This document shows positions 17,058-25,818 of a DNA stretch of 64,000 bases, piece by piece. This DNA is from Chitinophagaceae bacterium (GTDB lineage: Bacteria; Bacteroidota; Bacteroidia; Chitinophagales; Chitinophagaceae), in the NCBI GenBank assembly GCA_016708765.1, contig JADJFD010000003.1, forward strand, positions 248,001 to 312,000, read 5' to 3'. The position numbers and the translations under genes are program-made. The notes below the pieces were generated by a model, which had not been told where the DNA came from, made no database searches, and saw nothing but the letters and a program-made list of their open reading frames with translations. Positions within the stretch are counted from its first letter, which is position 1; the number at the start of each line of letters is the position of its first letter.

Positions 17058-18416
17058 TTATAGGTCTGTAATCGGTTTGTACTTTGGTACGAGTGCCTTC
17101 ATGACTGCCCATGCTATAAGATAAGCTACTGCACAAAAGGCAAACATAATGGTGTAACCCGTTTCTATATGGCCGAGTGCTTTGTAATGATCGAATAGTG
17201 CACCACCAACTTTGGTAACGATTACTCCACCGATACCACCAGCCATACCACCGATACCAACAACAGACGCTGTTGCTTTTTTAGGAAACATATCTGATAC
17301 GGTTGTAAATAAATTAGCACTCCATGCCTGGTGTGCAGATGCGCCAATACCAATTAAAATAACTGGCATCCAGTAACTGATTTCTCCCAGCCATTGTGCA
17401 GCTAATACTACCAAAGGAATAAAGGCGATCATTAACATTGCTCTCATTCTTCCATCGTAAGGTTTGTAACCTCTCTTTATAAAATACATCGGGAACCATC
17501 CACCACCGATACTGCCGAACATGGTTAAACTATATAAAACTGCAAGCGGCAACATGATTTCTGTACCTGTAATATTGTACTGATCTTTTAAATAAGCCGG
17601 TAACCAGAAAAGAAAGAACCACCACACACCATCAGTCATAAACTTGCCAAACGCAAATGCCCATGTTTGTTTGTATTGTAATAATTTTCCCCAAGAAACT
17701 TTTTCTTTAGTTTCTACAATATTATCTTCTACATCATCGCTGTTGATATAATCCAACTCAGCTTTCGAAAGTCTTTTTTGTTCTTCAGGTTTTTCATAAT
17801 AATATAACCAGAAGAAGAGCCATAAGAAACCAATGGCTCCAATTATTACAAAAGCAGATTCCCAGCCCCAGTTGGTGGCAATCCATGGAACAGTTAATGG
17901 TGCAAGGATGGCACCTACATTGGCACCGGAGTTAAAAATGCCGGTGGCAAAAGATCTTTCTTTCTTGGGAAAATATTCCGCTGTGGCTTTAATAGCTCCG
18001 GGAAAGTTTCCTGCTTCACCAAAGGCTAAAACTGCACGGCTTACCATAAATCCTAATATAGAAACAGGAACAGTTACTATACCAACCCAACCTAAAGCGG
18101 TTGTAAACGCTGAACCAATTGGAATTGCCAATGCATGCATTACAGCTCCAATCGACCAGATACTGATTGCCCAGGCAAAACCTTTTTTGGTGCCAAGTTT
18201 ATCAATAATACGGCCAGCAAAAAGCATGGAAATGGCATAGGTAAATTGGAATATTGCAGCAATGTCTGCATAGTCACTATTACTCCAGCCAAACTTTTCT
18301 TCAAGCATTGGCTTCAGTAAACTCAATACCTGTCTGTCGAGATAGTTAACGGTAGTGGCAAAAAATAACAGGGCACAGATAGTCCACCTGTACTTTCCGA
18401 TTTTTTCTTTTAGCAT
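17058..18416 (-). CDS. exuT: MFS hexuronate transporter, ExuT/ACS family
   Basis: A 452-residue major facilitator with 12 predicted helices. The anion:cation symporter features are VNYLDRQVLSLLKP in the first loop, GRIIDKLGTKKGFAW (A-like motif), and FGEAGNFPGAIKATAEYFPKKERSFATGIFNSGANVGAILAP, the region that marks the hexuronate and glucarate transporters. It should import galacturonate or glucuronate with a proton or cation. It is the last gene of the minus-strand uronate series and lies 50 bases downstream of eda, with a short CCCCTAAATCCCCTAAAG repeat-like sequence between them. Confidence 0.88.
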   Translation of the reverse strand: MLKEKIGKYRWTICALLFFATTVNYLDRQVLSLLKPMLEEKFGWSNSDYADIAAIFQFTYAISMLFAGRIIDKLGTKKGFAWAISIWSIGAVMHALAIPIGSAFTTALGWVGIVTVPVSILGFMVSRAVLAFGEAGNFPGAIKATAEYFPKKERSFATGIFNSGANVGAILAPLTVPWIATNWGWESAFVIIGAIGFLWLFFWLYYYEKPEEQKRLSKAELDYINSDDVEDNIVETKEKVSWGKLLQYKQTWAFAFGKFMTDGVWWFFLFWLPAYLKDQYNITGTEIMLPLAVLYSLTMFGSIGGGWFPMYFIKRGYKPYDGRMRAMLMIAFIPLVVLAAQWLGEISYWMPVILIGIGASAHQAWSANLFTTVSDMFPKKATASVVGIGGMAGGIGGVIVTKVGGALFDHYKALGHIETGYTIMFAFCAVAYLIAWAVMKALVPKYKPITDL

Positions 18417-18466
18417 TTGGCAAGTTTAGAGAACCCCTAAATCCCCTAAAGAGGACTTTGAAGTCT

Positions 18467-19129
18467 TTAATTTTTAATAGACATTATTGTTTCAAGCACT
18501 TTTTTTGTTTCGCTTTCAATGGTAGCATAATCTTTTGCTTCCATTAATTTTTTACTTATAAGTTTGCTTCCCATACCTACTGCACATACACCGGCTTTGT
18601 ACCAGCCTTCAATATTTTCTTTGGTAGTATCTACACCACCTGTTGGCATAAATAAAAGTTTAGGGAAGATATCTTTTATACCACTGAGAAAATCTGGTCC
18701 AAGCATATTGCCGGGGAATAACTTAATAAATCCAATTCCTGCATTTTCTGCAGCGATGATTTCAGTCGGTGTCATACAACCAGGGCCGTAAAAAATATCA
18801 TTGGCTACGCAATGCACTGCTACATCGGGAACAAATCCGGGACTTACTAAAAAGTCTGCACCGGCAGCGAGGTAATCTTTTGCATGCTGCATATTTTTAA
18901 TAGTGCCTACACCTAATACGATACCGGGCATTTCTGCATTACGTACGTCCACCATCTTTTTAAAGTTGCTGAGTGCAGCTTCGCCACGGTTGGTGTATTC
19001 CACTGCTTTGATGCCTGCTTTGTAAATGGCTCTTAATACTTCTACACTTACTGTTTCATCAGGATTGAAATATAAGGGAAGTATGCCTTGTGCTACGATG
19101 GCGTCTGTTATTTTTTTTGTGTTACTCAT
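18467..19129 (-). CDS. eda: 2-keto-3-deoxy-6-phosphogluconate (KDPG) aldolase
   Basis: Splits KDPG to pyruvate and glyceraldehyde-3-phosphate, the last step of the uronate branch. The 220-residue TIM-barrel enzyme shows the catalytic Glu in AVEYTNRG, LGVGTI, the DFLVSPGF strand, GCMTPTEI, and the Schiff-base Lys in GFIKLFPGNMLGP, followed by MPTGGV and AVGMGSKL. The start at 19129 (MSNTKKITDAIV) is chosen over an ATG 13 codons upstream whose residues come from an intergenic CGCAAAG repeat. Confidence 0.93.
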   Translation of the reverse strand: MSNTKKITDAIVAQGILPLYFNPDETVSVEVLRAIYKAGIKAVEYTNRGEAALSNFKKMVDVRNAEMPGIVLGVGTIKNMQHAKDYLAAGADFLVSPGFVPDVAVHCVANDIFYGPGCMTPTEIIAAENAGIGFIKLFPGNMLGPDFLSGIKDIFPKLLFMPTGGVDTTKENIEGWYKAGVCAVGMGSKLISKKLMEAKDYATIESETKKVLETIMSIKN

Positions 19130-19143
19130 ACTGCTTTTTGTTT

Positions 19144-19172
19144 CTCGCAAAGGCGCAAAGAACGCCAAGGGA
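19144..19172. repeat. CGCAAAGGCGCAAAG-type short interspersed repeat
   Basis: TCTCGCAAAGGCGCAAAG followed by AACGCCAAGG. The same theme (CGCAAAGTCGCAAAG, and CTCCTTGGCGTCTTTG on the opposite strand) recurs at 22573-22656 between uxaC and uxaA. Both copies sit just upstream of gene starts in the same operon. Confidence 0.55.
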
Positions 19173-19232
19173 ATTTATTAAATAAATATTTTCGTCTTTT
19201 ATTATATAAAGTGATAGTTACAATAAAGCCCC

Positions 19233-19264
19233 ATTCACTATTGCCTATTCACTATTGCCTATTC
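19233..19264. repeat. 14-base tandem repeat overlapping the end of the yhcH-like gene
   Basis: ATTCACTATTGCCT is present twice in exact tandem (19233-19246 and 19247-19260) plus ATTC. The second unit contains the last codons and the stop of the minus-strand gene that ends at 19245, so part of the C-terminus (GNSE and stop) is encoded by the repeat. Confidence 0.7.
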
Positions 19265-19706
19265 TTACTTTTATCACTAATTTTTTTATTTCTCCCTCTC
19301 CAATCATTGGGGCATGCACATCTTCCGGAAAGAAAATAGCAAATTGCCCGTTGGTTAACTGGAAATACATATCTGGTTGTTCGTAGTACAGCTGCACATC
19401 TTTTTCGGGATTGTATCTGCCATTTTCACTTACACATTTCTCTCTCGGCTTCCATCCAATGGTTTCTACTCCATTAATACAAAGCTGAATATCAATATTG
19501 TTATTATGACATTCAAATTTTGATACAGAGGCTGCTGCGGCAACGCCGGGCTTATTGGAAAAAATAGCTTTCAACCCTTCCGCAATATCTGATTTGCCAT
19601 CGGCCGCATTTACAAGGTCTGTTGCATTGATGAACTCAAATGCTTTTGCAAATGAAGGATGGAGAGAGAAGTATTTTGATGCGTTATTTAATGTGTCAAT
19701 TATCAT
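19245..19706 (-). CDS. YhcH/YjgK/YiaL (DUF386) family protein
   Basis: The 153-residue protein matches the family length. It starts MIIDTLNNASKYFSLHPSFAKAFEFI and contains ECHNNNIDIQLCINGVETIGW, YEQPDMYFQLTNGQFAIFFPEDVHAP and KLVIKVRI, including the His and Glu positions of the cupin-like metal site. Family members are metal-binding proteins linked to sugar-acid and sialic-acid catabolism; the reaction here is unknown. The open frame extends upstream to 19856 through repeat DNA, but the domain starts at the ATG at 19706. It lies between kdgK and eda in the uronate series. Confidence 0.87.
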   Translation of the reverse strand: MIIDTLNNASKYFSLHPSFAKAFEFINATDLVNAADGKSDIAEGLKAIFSNKPGVAAAASVSKFECHNNNIDIQLCINGVETIGWKPREKCVSENGRYNPEKDVQLYYEQPDMYFQLTNGQFAIFFPEDVHAPMIGEGEIKKLVIKVRIGNSE

Positions 19707-19763
19707 GATTAATTTTTTTTGACCCACCCCTTCCGAGGTTTTTTTTATTATTAAAGTCTGCTG

Positions 19764-19779
19764 CCCCTCCACGGAGGGG
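19764..19779. repeat. CCCCTCC-GGAGGGG hairpin repeat, copy 1
   Basis: A perfect 7-bp stem with a 2-base loop, in the context CTGCCCCTCC-nn-GGAGGGGATG. The same hairpin and flanks recur at 31163-31178. Both lie beside genes of the pectin locus: upstream of the YhcH-like gene here, downstream of the GH43 gene there. Confidence 0.65.
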
Positions 19780-19819
19780 ATGAAAACTCTGTATTTGTTA
19801 ATTAGTGAACAAAAAGCAG

Positions 19820-19843
19820 AAGAGTGCGACGCAACAGACGATG
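19820..19843. repeat. Interspersed repeat, 24-base copy
   Basis: A 24-base segment ending GCGACGCAACAGACGATG is identical to 45342-45365. It lies between kdgK and the YhcH-like gene. Only this core is shared here; the bases after it diverge. Confidence 0.7.
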
Positions 19844-19954
19844 CCATGAAAAACAAATGCTGGTAACATAATCATTCAACTCACTTCTTTAAAGAACTAC
19901 AAAATATAAAAAGACTAACTGATCTAAGTACTCCCTTTAGGGAGACAGAGGGCT

Positions 19955-20980
19955 TTATCTCTGCACCCTTCCACTACCATCACCTTTCATCAAATCTTTT
20001 ACATCACTTAATGTAGCATGATTCAAATCTCCCGGTATTGTATGCTTGATTGCAGATGCAGCAACGCCAAATTCGGCGGCTTCATTCATCGGCATTCCAG
20101 TAACCAATCCATAAATCAATCCGCTTGCAAATGAATCGCCACTACCTACACGGTCAACAATACGTACACTGTATTCTTTGGTGTGATAAAAATCGTTTCC
20201 ATCATAAACCAATGCACTCCATCCGTTGTCACTGGCACTATGACTTTCTCTTAATGAAGAAGCAATGAACTTGAAGCCGAATCTTTCTTTCATTTGTTTG
20301 AATACATCTTTAAAACCATCGAGGTTCAGTTCGCCTTTAGTTACATCCGTGTTGGCTGCTTTGAAACCTAAGCAGAGGTCTGCATCTTCTTCATTGCCGA
20401 TACATACGTCTACATTTTCGCAAAGCTTTGTCATTACTTCTCTTGCTTTTTCTTTTGTCCATAACTTCTTACGGAAGTTCAGATCAATACTGGTGGTAAT
20501 GCCTCTTGCTTTGGCAGCTTTCAATGCAGCATCAGTTAATGCAGCAGCTTTATCGCTCAATGCAGGAGTGATACCTGTTGTATGGAACCAACTGGCTCCT
20601 TCAAATATTTTATCAAAATCAAATTCAGAAGCATCTACATCTGCAATAGAAGCACCGGCACGGTCGTATATAACCTGTGATGCCCGCATAGAAGCACCTG
20701 TTTCTAAAAAGTAAATTCCCAAACGATCGCCACCTCTTGCTACAAACTGTGTATCTACACCATAGCGACGCAAATGATTGATGGCTGATTGACCAATTGC
20801 ATTGTTCGGCACTTTGGAAACAAAGGTTCCGTTCAATCCATAATTACACAATGCGGCAGAAACGTTGGCTTCGCCACCACCATAGGTGATGTCGAATGTA
20901 TCGGCTTGCACAAACCTTTTAAAATCTGGAGTTGATAAGCGTAACATTATTTCTCCGAGGGTTACTACTTTCTTTGACAT
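19955..20980 (-). CDS. kdgK: 2-keto-3-deoxygluconate kinase (PfkB family)
   Basis: Phosphorylates KDG to KDPG with ATP. The 341-residue ribokinase-fold protein has GEIMLRLSTPDFKRFVQAD at the N-terminus, the sugar-binding TYGGGEANVSAALCNYGL, IDLNFRKKLW, CIGNEEDADL, and the catalytic anion-hole motif DRVGSGDSFASGLIYG with its Asp. These features fit KdgK better than fructokinase. Position between uxaC and eda supports the role. Two operator-like sequences lie about 90-120 bases upstream of its start. Confidence 0.92.
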   Translation of the reverse strand: MSKKVVTLGEIMLRLSTPDFKRFVQADTFDITYGGGEANVSAALCNYGLNGTFVSKVPNNAIGQSAINHLRRYGVDTQFVARGGDRLGIYFLETGASMRASQVIYDRAGASIADVDASEFDFDKIFEGASWFHTTGITPALSDKAAALTDAALKAAKARGITTSIDLNFRKKLWTKEKAREVMTKLCENVDVCIGNEEDADLCLGFKAANTDVTKGELNLDGFKDVFKQMKERFGFKFIASSLRESHSASDNGWSALVYDGNDFYHTKEYSVRIVDRVGSGDSFASGLIYGLVTGMPMNEAAEFGVAASAIKHTIPGDLNHATLSDVKDLMKGDGSGRVQR

Positions 20981-21067
20981 GTTCTTTTATTTTTTATTTA
21001 TTGTTGAAGATTTGAAAGATACACCATGCAATTATAAAGAAGTCAATTAGTGACCAGTTTTGTTTCC

Positions 21068-21086
21068 GGCATCGTTACCGAAACGC
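21068..21086. promoter_or_regulatory. Operator-like site upstream of kdgK
   Basis: GGCATCGTTACCGAAACG. The core ATCGTTACCG is identical to that in the site at 30439-30462 and to the reverse complement of the site at 42501-42527. Against the latter, 13 bases (GGCATCGTTACCG) match exactly. It lies about 90-105 bases upstream of the kdgK start, just after the end of uxaC. Confidence 0.5.
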
Positions 21087-21088
21087 CA

Positions 21089-21102
21089 TTACAACGTTGT
21101 AA
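21089..21102. promoter_or_regulatory. Perfect 14-bp palindrome upstream of kdgK
   Basis: TTACAACGTTGTAA is a perfect palindrome with a central CG, the symmetry typical of LacI-family operators. It lies 109-122 bases upstream of the kdgK start, three bases from the previous site. The binding protein is not known. Confidence 0.5.
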
Positions 21103-21113
21103 CTGAATAAAAT

Positions 21114-22555
21114 TTATGAAACTGTTGCGTTTGACCCAACAGCTTCCTTATCTAATTGCCAGTTAAAATAATTTTTAGCATTATTGAAACAGATATCCTG
21201 AATTACTTTTCCTGTCCACTCAATATCATTTGGTAATTCGCCATTCTCTATCTCTTCACCAAATAGGTTACATAATATTCTTCTGAAATATTCATGACGA
21301 GGGAATGAGAGGAATGAACGGCTATCTGTCAGCATTCCAATAAAGCGACTGAGCAATCCCATATTACTGAGTGCATTGATTTGTTTCGTCATTCCATCCT
21401 TCTGATCCAGAAACCACCAGGATGAACCCCATTGCACTTTACCTGCGGCGGTACCATCATTAAAGTTGCCAATCATGGTAGCAAACAATTCATTATCGGC
21501 AGGATTTAAATTATAAATAATTGTTTTCGCCAACGTATCATTTTTATCCAAACGGTTTAAAAATTTAGACAAGGTTCTTGCCTGAGAAAAATCACCAATG
21601 CTGTCCCAACCGGTATCTGGTCCCAGTTTGCCTAGCATACGGCTGTTGTTATTTCTTAATGCGCCAAGGTGATATTGCTGTACAAAACCTTTTTCCCAAT
21701 CCCACTCAGCAAAATTCACCAGCATAGCAGATTTGAATTTTCTGTTATCTAGCAAAGTCAATTCTCCGCCCGAACGGATATTGGCAAAGATGCCAGCTAT
21801 CTCCGTAGTGGTATAATCCTCTGCATATATTTCTTCCAGGCCGTGGTCGCTGATATTGCAATTATTTTCAACAAAATAAGTATGACGCTTTTTTATGCCG
21901 ATAAATAATCATTGTAAGTACTGATGGAAACATCGGCTGCTTTTTCTAAACCAGAGAGGTAATTATTAAAGCCAGTCCTATCATCCACATTCATCGCCTT
22001 ATCGGGACGGAATGCTGGTAATACTTTTACTGACCAATCGTTTTTACTTATTTTCTGGTGATGCTCCAGTGAATCCAATGGGTCATCCGTTGTGCAAACA
22101 ACTTTTACATTCATTTTTTCCAGCAATCCACGAACACTGTATTCTTTTGATTGTAACTTTTCATTACACTCATCATAAATACTTTTAGCAGTTTTAGCAT
22201 TCAATATGGTATTGATATCAAAGTAGCGTTGAAGTTCCAAATGCGTCCAATGATACAATGGGTTTCTTAAAGTATAGGGAACCGTTGCTGCCCATGCACG
22301 GAATTTTTCCCAATCTGTTTTTTCTCCAGTGATGTATTCCTCTTCCACACCATTGGTACGCATAGCTCTCCATTTGTAATGGTCGCCATTCAACCAAACT
22401 TTGGTTATGTTTTCAAAACTCTTATCCTCTGCCATTTCATTTGGCGACAAGTGATTATGATAATCAATGATGGGCATGTTTTTAGCATACTCATGATACA
22501 ATTTTTGTGCTGTTGCATTGCTCAGCAAGAAATTTTCGTCGAGAAACTTTTTCAT
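21114..22555 (-). pseudogene. uxaC: Glucuronate isomerase UxaC, split by a one-base frameshift
   Basis: UxaC interconverts galacturonate and tagaturonate (or glucuronate and fructuronate). The N-terminal frame (21893-22555, 220 residues) has MPIIDYHNHLSPNEMAED, YHWTHLELQRYF and VVCTTDDPLDSLEHH. It stops at TAA (21895-21893) right after DYLSA. The next frame continues at once as IKKRHTYFVENNCNISDHGLEEIYAEDYT and carries the rest (the listed ATG-like start at 21761 is artificial), ending at 21114. Adding one base next to 21895, beside a six-base T-run, restores about 480 residues, the family length. No slippery site for programmed frameshifting is seen. I infer a sequence error or a very recent mutation. 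Confidence 0.88.
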
Positions 22556-22572
22556 ATAACTTCTTTATTATG

Positions 22573-22656
22573 TTTTCACGCAAAGTCGCAAAGTGAATAA
22601 GATGCAAAGTTTACAAGTCGCAACGTATTCTTTGCTCCTTGGCGTCTTTGTGTTAC
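22573..22656. repeat. CGCAAAG-type repeat in inverted arrangement
   Basis: TTCACGCAAAGTCGCAAAG at the left and CTCCTTGGCGTCTTTGTG at the right are copies of one theme in opposite orientation, with ATGCAAAG and GTCGCAACG between. It fills the 106-base gap between uxaA and uxaC. Compare the copy at 19144. Confidence 0.55.
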
Positions 22657-22661
22657 ACTTT

Positions 22662-24299
22662 CTATAAACTCACACCTCTCTTCCACGGAATAAAATCATC
22701 CTGGTTCAACTGCACCGCTTTCGGAATTACTTCTCCGCTGGCAGCTTTAATGCAATATTCCAGAATAGCTTCACCCATTTGTTCAATTGTTTTATCTCCT
22801 TCAATCACTGGTCCGCAATCAATATCAATAATATCATTCATTCTCTTTGTCAGATTGCTGTTCGTTGAAACTTTAATGGTAGGACAAACAGGATTACCGG
22901 TTGGTGTTCCTAATCCGGTTGTAAACAATATCAATGTAGCACCACTTGCTGCTTTACCGGTTGTTGCTTCCACATCATTACCCGGAGTACAAACTAAATT
23001 CAATCCTGCCTTGGTTGCGGTTTCAGTATAGTCCAACACATCAACAACAGGAGAAGTACCACCTTTTTTTGCAGCACCAGCACTTTTTATCGCATCAGTT
23101 ATTAAGCCGTCTTTAATATTTCCGGGGGATGGGTTCATGGAGAAACTTGAACCGGCATTGGTTACCATTTCATCATAACGTCCCATCAGTTGTATGAACT
23201 TTTTTGCAGCGGATTCTTCAACTGTCCTATCAATCAATTCTTGTTCTACGCCACAGAGTTCAGGGAATTCTGCTAATAAAATTTTACCGCCTAATGCTAC
23301 AACTAAATCAGAGCAATAACCAACAGAAGGATTGGCAGATATACCACTGAAGCCATCGCTGCCGCCGCACTTTACACCGATGCATAATTTATCAAGGGAA
23401 GCCGGTTGCCTTTCCAGTTTATTTATTTCAATCAATCCTTTAAATGTTTGTTTGATGGCTTCAGTAATCAGTTGCTCTTCGCTTTGTGATTGCTGCTGCT
23501 CAAATATGAAAATGGGTTTATCGAAGTTTGGATTTTGCTTTTTAAGGTCATCTTTAAAATCCTGCACCTGTAAGTTTTGGCAACCGAGACTTAAAACTGT
23601 TACACCGCCAACATTCGGATGGTCGGCATAAGCTGCTAATAGTTTACTTAATACAGCAGCATCCTGTCTGATGCCACCGCAACCACCCTGGTGGTTTAAG
23701 AATTTAATTCCATCCACATTTTTAAACGGACGGTTTTGAATGTTGGCAGAAGGAGAGAGGTCAATCGTTTCAAATCCTTCACCACTTTTATAAGCATTGA
23801 CTAACTGATGAGTGTATTGTTTGTATTTGTCAGTAACGGCATAGCCCAGTTCATTATGCATGGCTTCACGGATCACATCAAGATTTCTGTTTTCACAAAA
23901 AACAGTTGGGATAAATAACCAGTAATTTGCTGTTCCAACTCTTCCATCGTTACGATGATAGCCATTGAATGTTTTGTCTTTGAATTTAGAAATATCAGGA
24001 GCTTGCCAATGAAAATCAGTTTTGCGGTAAGCATATTTTTCAGCGGCATGTTTAATGTTCTCTGTTGTCATGCGACTACCTTTTGTAATTGGTAGTTGTG
24101 CTTTACCAACCAACACACCGTACATTGTTACCTCTCCACCGGCAGATAAGTCCTCTATAAAAAATTTATGTTTCGCCGGAATGTCTTCCTGTAAAACATA
24201 TTCACTTCCTTCAAAGGAAATGGTTTCGCCTTTTGAAAGATTGGATAATGCAACAATCACATTATCGGTTGGATGTACTTTTAAAACTTTATGTTTCAT
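22662..24299 (-). CDS. uxaA: Altronate dehydratase UxaA
   Basis: Dehydrates altronate to 2-keto-3-deoxygluconate. The 545-residue protein has the N-terminal SAF domain (about 1-90: MKHKVLKVHPTDNVIVAL and KHKFFIEDLSAGGEVTMYG) fused to the catalytic UxaA domain, with GRVGTANYWLFIPTVFCENRN, LNHQGGCGGIRQDA, LSLGCQNLQ, IGVKCGGSDGFSGISANP and CTPGNDVEATTGKAASG. Several Cys residues are consistent with the iron-dependent enzyme. It directly follows the uxaB stop and precedes uxaC. Confidence 0.94.
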   Translation of the reverse strand: MKHKVLKVHPTDNVIVALSNLSKGETISFEGSEYVLQEDIPAKHKFFIEDLSAGGEVTMYGVLVGKAQLPITKGSRMTTENIKHAAEKYAYRKTDFHWQAPDISKFKDKTFNGYHRNDGRVGTANYWLFIPTVFCENRNLDVIREAMHNELGYAVTDKYKQYTHQLVNAYKSGEGFETIDLSPSANIQNRPFKNVDGIKFLNHQGGCGGIRQDAAVLSKLLAAYADHPNVGGVTVLSLGCQNLQVQDFKDDLKKQNPNFDKPIFIFEQQQSQSEEQLITEAIKQTFKGLIEINKLERQPASLDKLCIGVKCGGSDGFSGISANPSVGYCSDLVVALGGKILLAEFPELCGVEQELIDRTVEESAAKKFIQLMGRYDEMVTNAGSSFSMNPSPGNIKDGLITDAIKSAGAAKKGGTSPVVDVLDYTETATKAGLNLVCTPGNDVEATTGKAASGATLILFTTGLGTPTGNPVCPTIKVSTNSNLTKRMNDIIDIDCGPVIEGDKTIEQMGEAILEYCIKAASGEVIPKAVQLNQDDFIPWKRGVSL

Positions 24300-25816
24300 C
24301 TAAGCCGTTACTTTATTTGTTTCTAATTGTGCAATAGTATTCAATACCCCGTTGGCCATCATATCCTGCAATTGTTCCTGCACAGCAGATAGAAATCCAG
24401 AAAATGCTGTTAAGTCAGTTGCCCAAAGTTCTTCATCCTGCATAACTTCTTTTGCAACATCAGCACCTGCTTTATCTTTCCAGGTATTGTAAAAATATTC
24501 AGCCGACTCATCTTTTATTTCATACGGTGTTTCGTTAAGCTCTCCGAAGTATTTATTGCCTTCTTTCTTAGTAGCTTTCATAAACAACAGAACCCGGCAA
24601 AACCTGTTGCCATATACATTGGCGGATTTTCAGCCAGCTCATAATGCCTGACGATTAAAGGTACATTTCTCATTTTCATTTTCGAAGTGTACTGTACGGT
24701 AATGCTGATCCACTGGTGATCTATAAACGGATTGCAGAAACGTTCGAAAACATTATTGGCAAAATCGGCCTTTACTTTTTTATCTATTTCAAAAGGAATA
24801 GCATTAGCGATTTCTTGATGCATTAGGTTCTTTGCAAAGACGGAAAAGATTTTATCCGTTACAGCTTCTCTCGTAATATTAAATCCTGATAAGAAGGCAA
24901 GACCACAGTTGAAACTATGTGTACCGTTTAGTAAACGCAGTTTCAATTCCTTGAACAAGGTAATATCTGGCGTTATCACCACTGCATCGTCTGCTTTATA
25001 AAATGATAATACTTCTTTTGTCTTTTCATTTCCTTCAATGGCCCAAAGTCTGAATACTTCACTATTGGTCAGTAATTCATCCGTATAACCTAATGTTTCC
25101 TCTGTTCTTTTCAATTCTTCAGCATTTGGTTTTCCAGGAACAATACGGTCAACGAGTGAGTTGCAAAATGTATTATGTGTTTCGAGCCACTCAATAAATT
25201 TGAAGTCAAGATTATTGAGATGTGCTAGTTCCAGTACAATACTTTCTAACTTAGAACCATTATCAGTTATGAGTTCAGTTGGAACAATCACCATTCCGCT
25301 TTCAGCACTTCCGTTAAATGCTTTGAATCTTTCTTGTAAGAATGCTAACAGTTTTCCAGGAAAAGAAGAAGGTGGTTCATCATTAATATTATCATCTGTT
25401 AATTGAATGCCTACTTCAGTTGTATTAGAAAGAATGATCTTCATTTCTAGATTGTGTGCACATTCCAATATTCTTTTCCATTCAGTATTAGCACTAAGTA
25501 CTCTGCTTACAGACGCATTGATTATATTTTCTTCAACAGTTTTTCCATTTTCCACACCACGAACACAGATAGTATATAAACCATCCTGTTTGTCAAATGC
25601 ACTGCTATCGCTGTCGGTTGATTTTACAATCACTACTCTTCCGTTGAAGATACCCTGCTTATTAGCTTTGTCAATAAAATAATCGGGTAATCCTCTCAGC
25701 AAAACACCGGTTCCGAATTGCAAAACCTTTTCCGGCAACCCTAATAGTTTTGCTGACGGTATTTCTAATCTTGGTTGTGCAGCAATTTGCCCTAAAGCAT
25801 TTTTTGATAATTGCAT
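24300..25816 (-). pseudogene. uxaB: Tagaturonate reductase (altronate oxidoreductase) UxaB, split by a one-base frameshift
   Basis: UxaB reduces tagaturonate to altronate with NADH. The N-terminal frame (24578-25816, 412 residues) has the Rossmann motif VLQFGTGVLLRGLPDYFIDKA, SNTTEVGI, PTELITDNG, DRIVPGKP, and NGTHSFNCGLAFLSG with the mannitol-dehydrogenase-family KLRLLNGTH catalytic region. It ends abnormally at GFAGFCCL. The next frame (24300-24587) continues as LLFMKATKKEGNKYFGELN and carries the normal C-terminus. One extra C at about 24589-24590 (TTC-CTG instead of TTCTG) restores a single protein of about 500 residues. I infer an indel error or recent mutation. Confidence 0.88.
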
Positions 25817-25818
25817 AT

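Noticed and set aside
17833..18240. Plus-strand frame of 135 codons opposite the ExuT-like gene
   Set aside because: It is an antisense shadow of the transporter with low-complexity Ala/Pro/Ile content.
21885..21900. Programmed ribosomal frameshift in uxaC
   Set aside because: The A6 run is next to the stop, but no X-XXY-YYZ slippery heptamer is in the right phase and UxaC is not known to use frameshifting; an indel is simpler.
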